29,224 bases of DNA from positions 1 through 29,224 of the IMG/VR virus record IMGVR_UViG_3300020195_000128; one strand, given 5' to 3'. This DNA is from a virus. A program made the position numbers and the translations under genes. Positions 24,067 to 29,224 of the stretch are shown piece by piece; the stretch's first letter is position 1; every line of letters begins with the position of its first letter. The notes beneath the pieces were generated by a model. The model saw only the letters and a list, made by a program, of their open reading frames with translations. It searched no databases and was not told where the DNA came from.

Positions 24067-24532
24067 TAAAATGATTGCTTTGTTTTGTTTAATTGTAGGC
24101 GCACAGGCTTACGCTGTTACTCCTTTCCTTCCTCATGAAGAATCTCGCTTTAAAGAGCTTGAGAGAATCAAGGTCCGTAGAGATGTCTTTAATATCTCTA
24201 GTACTCTAGCTTCTGGAGCTACTGTTATAGTAGGAAGTCTTCCTACCAGTGCTGTAGTTAAGCAAGTTGTGGTTATAGTTGAGACTCCATTCACTTCAGC
24301 TTCAAGCAATACTTTAAAATTAGGTTGTTTATCTACTAACGATTTATTAACCGCTACTGATTTTGCTGATGATAGTGCTAACACTTTGGTAGCAGGCGCT
24401 CCTGTTGATACTGCTGCTTCAATGGTATATGTGACTAGCGGATGCGACATGACTGCTACTGTAGGATCAGGCGCTACTGGGATTTCTGCCGGCAAGTTAA
24501 TCTTCCATACTGTTTATATGATGGGCGAATAA
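24059..24532 (+). CDS. Sec-exported protein with decoration-like domain
   Basis: A 157-residue protein with a clear type I signal peptide: MFSK, then a hydrophobic core (MIALFCLIVGA) and cleavage after AYA at residue 19. The mature part is beta-rich with Ser, Thr, Ala and Asp. It has a LPTSAVVKQVVVIV segment, TLKLGCLSTNDLL, an Asp-rich loop (ATDFADDSAN) and the closing strand AGKLIFHTVYMM. This order resembles the head decoration candidate at 7701 (LPSGARVHNARFV, Asp/Ala loop, GDTLKLEVLYTV). Two cysteines (C85 and C131 by my count) could form a disulfide in the periplasm. It overlaps the ligase-like gene by eight bases and has GAGGAGA upstream. Confidence 0.82.
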   Translation: MFSKMIALFCLIVGAQAYAVTPFLPHEESRFKELERIKVRRDVFNISSTLASGATVIVGSLPTSAVVKQVVVIVETPFTSASSNTLKLGCLSTNDLLTATDFADDSANTLVAGAPVDTAASMVYVTSGCDMTATVGSGATGISAGKLIFHTVYMMGE

Positions 24533-24874
24533 TTCCCTAAATATCTCCTGATAATTCTCAGGATACAGAAAGCAGGCATAACCTCCTGCTTTTTTTATTT
24601 TATCTAAATTGTATTTTTGTAAAACAGTTCTACCGCTAATCTTCTCCCTTCCATCTTTGTAGTACACTTCAGATTTCGCTCTTTTAACTTCAAAAGCGAA
24701 CATTCTTCCGTTATAACACCCTATGATATCGGGGATACCGCGAATCGCGGCGGCTTCCTTCACGAAGTAGTAACAGTTATAGAGGCCGAGTTTCTTTAGG
24801 ATTTTCTTTTGAAAGTTCTTCTCTAAGGGAATCGACTTCTTTTTGAAGTCTTTCTTTTTCGCGTCTTTGTTCAT
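24497..24874 (-). CDS. VRR-NUC domain nuclease
   Basis: A 125-residue protein with the compact PD-(D/E)xK core of the VRR-NUC family: RGIPDIIGCYNGRMFAFEVK (Asp in GIPD, then Glu and Lys in EVK, residues about 45-64) and TVLQKYNLDKIKKAGGYACFL. Such small phage proteins are thought to cut branched or flap DNA in replication or recombination. It is the last gene of the minus-strand operon and overlaps the 3' end of the + strand secreted-protein gene by 36 bases. The start is uncertain; the first 15 residues are Lys-rich and overlap the preceding gene by about 100 bases. Confidence 0.85.
   Translation of the reverse strand: MNKDAKKKDFKKKSIPLEKNFQKKILKKLGLYNCYYFVKEAAAIRGIPDIIGCYNGRMFAFEVKRAKSEVYYKDGREKISGRTVLQKYNLDKIKKAGGYACFLYPENYQEIFRELFAHHINSMED
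24546..24597 (+). terminator. Terminator of the late operon (two hairpins)
   Basis: TCCTGA (24546-24551) pairs with TCAGGA (24558-24563). Just after it AAAGCAGG (24569-24576) pairs with CCTGCTTT (24585-24592), ending in a seven-base T-run (24590-24596). The second is a good rho-independent terminator for the + strand. Both lie inside the 3' end of the convergent nuclease gene, so the arms meet with no spare sequence. Confidence 0.85.
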
Positions 24875-25091
24875 CAGCTTCGATGATAAACTTACCTAGT
24901 TGTTGCTGTAAAGAGTTGTTCTCTGCTTTTACTTCGCCGATCACATGTACCCACAACATTTCATAAAATCCTTTAACTACTTGATCAGTGGTGGTCATTT
25001 TGGTGAAGTCTGTATTTTTGATAATAAGGTCATAGAAGTACCAATCAACGCCGGTAAGATCATCAGTGTGTTTGTGCCCAGTTTTTTCCAT
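24777..25091 (-). CDS. Coiled-coil protein of the replication operon
   Basis: A 104-residue protein from the ATG at 25091, chosen because GGAG lies eight bases upstream on the minus strand. An in-frame ATG at 25106 would add five residues. The first half (DDLTGVDWYFYDLIIKN) may form a small domain. Residues about 50-95 form a strong coiled coil (LQQQLGKFIIEADEQRREKERLQKEV). It overlaps the DNA polymerase gene before it and the nuclease gene after it. No family is recognised. Confidence 0.65.
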   Translation of the reverse strand: MEKTGHKHTDDLTGVDWYFYDLIIKNTDFTKMTTTDQVVKGFYEMLWVHVIGEVKAENNSLQQQLGKFIIEADEQRREKERLQKEVDSLREELSKENPKETRPL

Positions 25092-26820
25092 ACTTATATT
25101 CTCCATCTAAAGGGACTCTAAGATTATAGAATTCCCCTGCTTGTTTAATGCTATCAACTAATATCTGTCCTACGATAGGGATAAGATCTTCTCTTAAGAC
25201 TTCGCATTGTATTTCATCATGGACATTTAATACTGGAAATACATGGTTTGATAGGTCCATTTCTTCCATCTTTTGTGCCCATATAACTGCTGCTCTTTTC
25301 ATTATAATAGCGCCGCAAGATTGCAGTAGTGTATTAAGTGCTAGGTGGGAGGATCTTATGTAAAGATATCTTCCATCTATTGCGGTTAAATACCCACGCG
25401 AATCGGCGATTCGTTTAACTTGATTAACAAGTTGTTCGATACCAGCGATATTTCGTAAAAACATATATTTTATCTTTGCGCCAATACTTGCTTGCTGTTC
25501 TTTGCTGGCCTCGGGTTTAAGAATACTGCCTAATTTCTGCTGCCCTGCTCCATAAAGGAACGCATAGATAAATGTCTTGGCCGAATCGCGATTCGGGAGT
25601 CCTGCGGCCTTCATATTTAAGGTATGAACGTCTCCAGTGACTACGGCCTTACCATAGTTCCCTTCATCATATGCGCCTAAGTAATGAGCAAAGCACCTTA
25701 GTTCTATCCCTGAGGCATCGGCACCTACTATCCATCCTTTGGGACTATGGAACAAAGTTCTAAACTCATTACCATATAATGATCTTTTAGAGGGAACCTG
25801 CGCTAGATTAGGTGAATTATGGGAGCATCTTCCTGTTACTGTTCCCAGGGTAAAAACTTTTCCGTGTATTCTGGAGTTTTGGACACATTTAAGCCATGCC
25901 GTATCCCCTTCTGACAACATAGAGAAGGCCTTATTCATATCTAGGTATTCGCTTAGGATTTTTGCTTCTGGGAAGGGAAGTGAGGCCAAAACTTCTCGCT
26001 TGAGCTGGGGAGCGTTCTTCTCAGTTCTATCTGAAGTCTCCCATCCATATCGTAGTCTGAGTTCTTCAAGAATTTGAGGGCGAGAGTTTGGGTTGAATTT
26101 TTCGTACGATATTTTAATAAAAGAACTGTTGGGGTAGAGTCCAGTTTTAGAATTGCGCTTCTTAGGTGTGAATAGCTTTCCTCGTTTAAGATGAAAAGGG
26201 ATAATTCTTTGGATTTCTTCCTCTCTAATCGTGATTTCACCACCGATTTTAGTTTGTAGAGCAAGCGCTTTTTCCATGTCAAAACTGATTCCATAATTCT
26301 CCTGTTTATCCATGAGTCTTTTGAAAGAGGTTTCAAGCTCTAGGGCCTGCGAGGATAATCTTTTAGTTTCTTCTATGTAATTAAACAATTTAGTATTAAT
26401 TTCGACGTCTCGTTCACAATACCTTTGCATTTCTTCTGACCAGTGGTCAAAAGAGTTATCTTCTTTGAAGGATAGCTTATCTATTTTTAGCCTTTGACCC
26501 CATACCTTAAGCGAGTTTCCTTCCTTGTACATATCTTCAGTAAAGCACATCTGACAGGCCAAGAGGGTATCAAACACTGGATTACTAAACGATCGTTTAG
26601 TTATTTTGAGAATGGCCGGGAGGTCAAAAGAAGTAATGTTATGGCCGATAAGTAGATGGGCGCTTTGTAAAACATCAAGCCCTTGATCAATACTTGGGTA
26701 ATTAGGCCGATCAGCGTACGAGCCCCTCTCTTGAGTATCTAGATTATAAATAACAAGCGAGTGAATCACACTCGCCTGCTTTAATAATCCGTTAGTTTCA
26801 ATATCGAAAACTAGTCTCAT
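25063..26820 (-). CDS. DNA polymerase, family A, with 3'-5' exonuclease
   Basis: Replicative polymerase of the phage, 585 residues (T7 gp5 has 704). The N-terminal proofreading exonuclease has its four acids: D6 and E8 in FDIETNG, D66 in NITSFDLPA and D138 in YCERD. The polymerase domain has motif A (GADASGIELR, D368), motif B (RDSAKTFIYAFLYG, 411-424) and motif C (VHDEI, D535). GTVTGRCSHNSPNLAQVP near 327-343 is also typical. Its start overlaps the preceding gene by four bases (ATGA). It carries two of the paired CGAATCG motifs, including the 16-bp palindrome. Confidence 0.97.
   Translation of the reverse strand: MRLVFDIETNGLLKQASVIHSLVIYNLDTQERGSYADRPNYPSIDQGLDVLQSAHLLIGHNITSFDLPAILKITKRSFSNPVFDTLLACQMCFTEDMYKEGNSLKVWGQRLKIDKLSFKEDNSFDHWSEEMQRYCERDVEINTKLFNYIEETKRLSSQALELETSFKRLMDKQENYGISFDMEKALALQTKIGGEITIREEEIQRIIPFHLKRGKLFTPKKRNSKTGLYPNSSFIKISYEKFNPNSRPQILEELRLRYGWETSDRTEKNAPQLKREVLASLPFPEAKILSEYLDMNKAFSMLSEGDTAWLKCVQNSRIHGKVFTLGTVTGRCSHNSPNLAQVPSKRSLYGNEFRTLFHSPKGWIVGADASGIELRCFAHYLGAYDEGNYGKAVVTGDVHTLNMKAAGLPNRDSAKTFIYAFLYGAGQQKLGSILKPEASKEQQASIGAKIKYMFLRNIAGIEQLVNQVKRIADSRGYLTAIDGRYLYIRSSHLALNTLLQSCGAIIMKRAAVIWAQKMEEMDLSNHVFPVLNVHDEIQCEVLREDLIPIVGQILVDSIKQAGEFYNLRVPLDGEYKYGKNWAQTH
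25581..25596. repeat. 16-bp perfect palindrome of the CGAATCG motif
   Basis: CCGAATCGCGATTCGG within the polymerase gene is a perfect palindrome made of CGAATCG and its complement back to back. A nearby inverted pair with one base between (25399-25413) and CCGCGA-A-TCGCGG at 24738-24750 are close relatives. The motif also lies at 682-690, 20051-20059, 20126-20134 and 28238-28246. Confidence 0.8.
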
Positions 26821-27035
26821 TTCTTTCTTGAAGCTTTCTTAACCCGAGGACGCTTTAGCTCTTCTTGTGGTTTAAACGTGGAACTAACCGTCACGATATA
26901 GTTACCTCCACCTTTATCACTTGATAACTCTACTTGAGCAGATCCGGTCCTGCTCTCCAATACTCCGATCAAAACTTGATCGGCCATTTTGTGTAGAGTA
27001 TTAGAAACATCTAAAATTCTTTTTGGTATAGACAT
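26817..27035 (-). CDS. Small basic protein upstream of DNA polymerase
   Basis: A 72-residue protein with an N-terminal helix (PKRILDVSNTLHKMADQVL), a middle that looks beta-structured and a very basic C-terminus (KRPRVKKASRKK) that suggests nucleic-acid contact. No family is recognised. On the minus strand AAAGGAGAAATT precedes its ATG and its end overlaps the polymerase start by four bases, so the two are probably translated together. A role as a polymerase accessory is only a guess from position. Confidence 0.65.
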   Translation of the reverse strand: MSIPKRILDVSNTLHKMADQVLIGVLESRTGSAQVELSSDKGGGNYIVTVSSTFKPQEELKRPRVKKASRKK

Positions 27036-27045
27036 AATTTCTCCT

Positions 27046-27795
27046 TTAAAACTCTACATTCTCTGAAGCATGGTTATTAGGGGTAGAGGTTACCTGGGCA
27101 TCTTCGCTATGGTCTACTTTAGTTTTTCCAGCTTTAATCATTTTGAACATATTGAAGCTTTCCCTTTGCTCCACTTCGTTAGAAGGTCTTGAAGGATATA
27201 CGTCAAGAACTACATAAGTCCCCTTGTCGTTAGTATCAAGCTTCCCTGACAACATGAACGCTTCACAGTTAGGCGCTTTGTTTAGTTGTCGGTTATATAC
27301 AAACATTCTGTTGAAAAGCTTCTTTCCGCCCTTAACTGAAGTTGATCTAAAGTTAATCACGTAAGGAAAGGGGATACCTTCTGCTACCTTTGAAGCTATT
27401 AAGACATAGAAAGAATAGGTCCAGGTATAACGAAAATTACCTTCTTCCCAGGCGCGTCCTTCGTTTGATGGAGTAACTGCTTCAGTTCTAGCGTACTCCC
27501 ACTTTCCGTTTATCTTCTCATTAATCACCCATAGTCTTTCTACATGAAAGGGAATAATTTCAAGAGGGGTATCGATGCTACCGAGTAACTCCCCTGAAAG
27601 GCTGTCTCTAAACTCTCCTAGTTGCGCTTTTCTGTTTAGAACCAGTTTACTCATACCTTGCATGGGCAGAATTTTAGGGATCATTAAATCTTTAGCGCTT
27701 ATTTCCTGAGTTCCCCACGCTTCGAGATGCGAGGGAGTAGCTATAGTTGGAGCTACGGCCTGTTCAGTAGTTTTTGTGATCTCTTTCTTAGTCAT
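27046..27795 (-). CDS. Putative ssDNA-binding protein (gp2.5-like role)
   Basis: A 249-residue protein two genes before the polymerase. It has a pattern I associate with podovirus replication proteins: IPKILPMQGMSKLVLNRKAQLGEFRDSL near residue 38 and then PLEIIPFHVERLWV. Aromatic and basic residues are spread through the beta-rich middle. The C-terminal 20 residues are flexible and acidic and end in Phe (ASENVEF), as in T7 gp2.5 (232 residues, acidic tail ending in Phe) and bacterial SSBs, which use the tail to bind partners. The role is inferred from tail, length and location; I see no OB-fold motif for certain. AAAGGAGAC precedes the ATG on the minus strand. Confidence 0.55.
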   Translation of the reverse strand: MTKKEITKTTEQAVAPTIATPSHLEAWGTQEISAKDLMIPKILPMQGMSKLVLNRKAQLGEFRDSLSGELLGSIDTPLEIIPFHVERLWVINEKINGKWEYARTEAVTPSNEGRAWEEGNFRYTWTYSFYVLIASKVAEGIPFPYVINFRSTSVKGGKKLFNRMFVYNRQLNKAPNCEAFMLSGKLDTNDKGTYVVLDVYPSRPSNEVEQRESFNMFKMIKAGKTKVDHSEDAQVTSTPNNHASENVEF

Positions 27796-27983
27796 TTTGT
27801 CTCCTTTAAATCAATTAAGTAAAAATTAGTTTTGTCTCTATATAAACTTGAAAATACACACATTTTAGTGCTAGTTACCTCTCTTGAAGCACACCATCTA
27901 TAATCGTAATAAAGAATGTTAATGGTGTTATAAATATGCACAACTATTAAGATGGATAGTAAGAAGAAAGCTAGTCGAATCAT
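27792..27983 (-). CDS. Small membrane protein
   Basis: A 63-residue protein with one N-terminal membrane span (LAFFLLSILIVVHIYNTINIL, residues 4-24). The rest is soluble and contains two cysteines. It might be a signal anchor with a periplasmic tail. It is joined to both neighbours by 4-base ATGA overlaps inside the replication operon, which supports it being a real gene. No family is recognised. Confidence 0.6.
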   Translation of the reverse strand: MIRLAFFLLSILIVVHIYNTINILYYDYRWCASREVTSTKMCVFSSLYRDKTNFYLIDLKETK

Positions 27984-28432
27984 TTTTTCTTCCTAAAAGA
28001 TAGTCCGATCTTCTCTGTAGGCTCGTTAACTCCTGGAATAGTTGTCTCACCATTATCAAATTCTTTTCTACAAAAAGAATTAAATGTCATAGCATTAACT
28101 CCGAATAGTGACCAAAACATATCTTTGCCGTATTTTGTCTCAAGCCACTTCGCAAAGGCAATCTTTTCCGTAGGATCTTTAATTGTGGTGTACTCCATGC
28201 GAGTAGTCTTACTTATTTTCCCTGCTTTACCATCCCACGAATCGCGGCCCGTCTTGTCTAGAAGATCCAATATGGCTTCTTCCTTTTCTACCATGATAGC
28301 GTGTTTCCCATTAGATACGGCCTTTGCTGCTTCATACTCTGCCCTAGCAAGGGTATAATCTTCTAGCGCTTTCTCCATTGTGGCCAAGGAAACTTCTTCT
28401 TTCGGCGTGTTCCATTCCTGTAAGTCCGTCAT
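27980..28432 (-). CDS. Conserved phage protein, unknown
   Basis: A 150-residue protein with an N-terminal helical hairpin (MEKALEDYTLARAEYEAAK), then KTTRMEYTTIKDPTEKIAFAKWLETKYG and a C-terminal pattern FNSFCRKEFDNGETTIPGVNEPTEKIGLSFRKK. This ending (NSF-[YC]-[KR]-KE ... IPG ... LSFRKK) is one I recognise from small proteins near replication genes in several phages, without a known function. It is joined to both neighbours by ATGA overlaps. Confidence 0.75.
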   Translation of the reverse strand: MTDLQEWNTPKEEVSLATMEKALEDYTLARAEYEAAKAVSNGKHAIMVEKEEAILDLLDKTGRDSWDGKAGKISKTTRMEYTTIKDPTEKIAFAKWLETKYGKDMFWSLFGVNAMTFNSFCRKEFDNGETTIPGVNEPTEKIGLSFRKKK

Positions 28433-29224
28433 TTCATGCTCCTTATTAAGCGTGTAAGTTGTATAACATTATCGGCAATTGCCTGCTTCTTTGATAACAT
28501 TTCGATTGCTTCTACTTCGATTGAATCTTCTAAAATTAAATTAATTTTTGTAATTTTTTCATGTATTTGGCTTCCGCCTCTGAAATTTCTTGCTTCTGAT
28601 TGGAGTTCGTCTGCTAGGTTAAAATTTCTTGAGAAAACAATGGAGTAGGAGGCTTCGACTAGATTAATCCCTATCCCTCCAGCTTTACGATTCGCTATGA
28701 TAACTTTACAGTTAGGATCTTTCCTAAACTCTTTGACGTTCTCATTTTTTTGCTCGGTATCTTGTTCTCCAGTTAAGAGGACATACTTAATGCCTAACTC
28801 CTCACAGACTTTTGCTAGTTGTTTATAGTTGTATTTAAAAGCGCACCATAAAATAACTTTATTGTTTACAGTAATTTGCTGCAATAATTCTTTTAGCACA
28901 GGTATTTTGGGATTATCTTGGATAGGGATAGTATTGCCTTCATCAGTTGTAACAAAGCCTGAGGCTATTTGCATAAGCCTAAGCGCTTTTACTATAGCAA
29001 GATTTGCCACGACGGCTTCGCTTATACCCTGTTGATTATCTATCCAAGTAAGGAAGTCTTCTTTTAGTGAGTCGTACATGCGTTTTTGATCAGTAGACAT
29101 TTTTACTTTACGATTAATAACGACCATGGGGGGAAGATCTTTCAGTACTTCCTCTTTTTTCACGGACATAGATGAAGTGCTTATAGCTTTCTGGATTTCC
29201 GGCATGCGTTCATTTCTAAACACC
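28429..29224 (-). CDS. SNF2-type helicase, C-terminal part (cut by window)
   Basis: The second RecA-like domain of a superfamily 2, SNF2/DEAD-box-type ATPase. It shows NNKVILWCAFKYNYKQL (start of helicase C domain), VIIANRKAGGIGINLVEA (motif V) and QSEARNFRGGS (motif VI, with its arginines). Walker A, DEAH and the first domain must lie beyond the window's right edge, since the frame is open there. The GTG at 29223 is not a credible start. Small helicases like this take part in phage replication or recombination. It is the first visible gene of the minus-strand operon. Confidence 0.9.
   Translation of the reverse strand, partial: VFRNERMPEIQKAISTSSMSVKKEEVLKDLPPMVVINRKVKMSTDQKRMYDSLKEDFLTWIDNQQGISEAVVANLAIVKALRLMQIASGFVTTDEGNTIPIQDNPKIPVLKELLQQITVNNKVILWCAFKYNYKQLAKVCEELGIKYVLLTGEQDTEQKNENVKEFRKDPNCKVIIANRKAGGIGINLVEASYSIVFSRNFNLADELQSEARNFRGGSQIHEKITKINLILEDSIEVEAIEMLSKKQAIADNVIQLTRLIRSMK

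Noticed and set aside
24133-24495. Minus-strand frame of 120 codons opposite the secreted-protein gene
   Set aside because: It mirrors codon bias of the + strand gene, which has a signal peptide, a ribosome binding site and coupling to its neighbour.

Overview
The window is most of the genome of a tailed phage with a T7-like, short-tailed (podovirus) virion. The gene order is small terminase, large terminase, portal, scaffold, capsid, tail tubular proteins A and B, internal core proteins and tail fibre, and several key motifs support it. The host is almost certainly a Gram-negative bacterium. The phage encodes an outer-membrane-type lipoprotein, a Sec-exported protein and a polytopic membrane protein of the O-antigen ligase/polymerase (Wzy_C/WaaL) superfamily, and its ribosome binding sites are Shine-Dalgarno type. 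No phage RNA polymerase, integrase or obvious endolysin gene lies in the window. Promoter-like sites resemble host sigma-70 promoters. I cannot name the host from sequence alone.

Layout. 1-947: a gene-free end with three families of short tandem repeats, an AT-dinucleotide tract and two sigma-70-like promoters pointing into the late operon. 948-18327 (+): packaging, head, tail tube and internal virion proteins. The capsid gene has its own promoter-like leader, and hairpins/terminators bracket the capsid and its small neighbour. 18384-20866 (+): tail fibre or appendage proteins. 20875-22725 (+): small proteins of unknown role, some possibly for lysis, including a 54-residue gene. 22613-24532 (+): a tightly overlapped group of three envelope genes: a lipoprotein, an O-antigen ligase-like protein and a secreted protein that resembles the phage's own head-decoration candidate. 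About 24497-29224 (-): a convergent replication operon with a SNF2-type helicase (cut by the window edge), small proteins, a gp2.5-like ssDNA-binding candidate, a family A DNA polymerase with 3'-5' exonuclease, a coiled-coil protein and a VRR-NUC nuclease. The minus-strand genes are mostly joined by 4-base ATGA overlaps. The two arms meet at a terminator near 24570.

The most interesting points are: the three-gene envelope cassette in a phage with a T7-like virion; the exported decoration-like protein; the repeat-rich left end that looks like an origin or terminus; a dispersed CGAATCGCG motif, including a 16-bp perfect palindrome; a virion acetyltransferase gene whose coding sequence extends upstream of any normal start codon; a gp16-like core protein split over two genes; and beta-module insertions in both tail tubular proteins.
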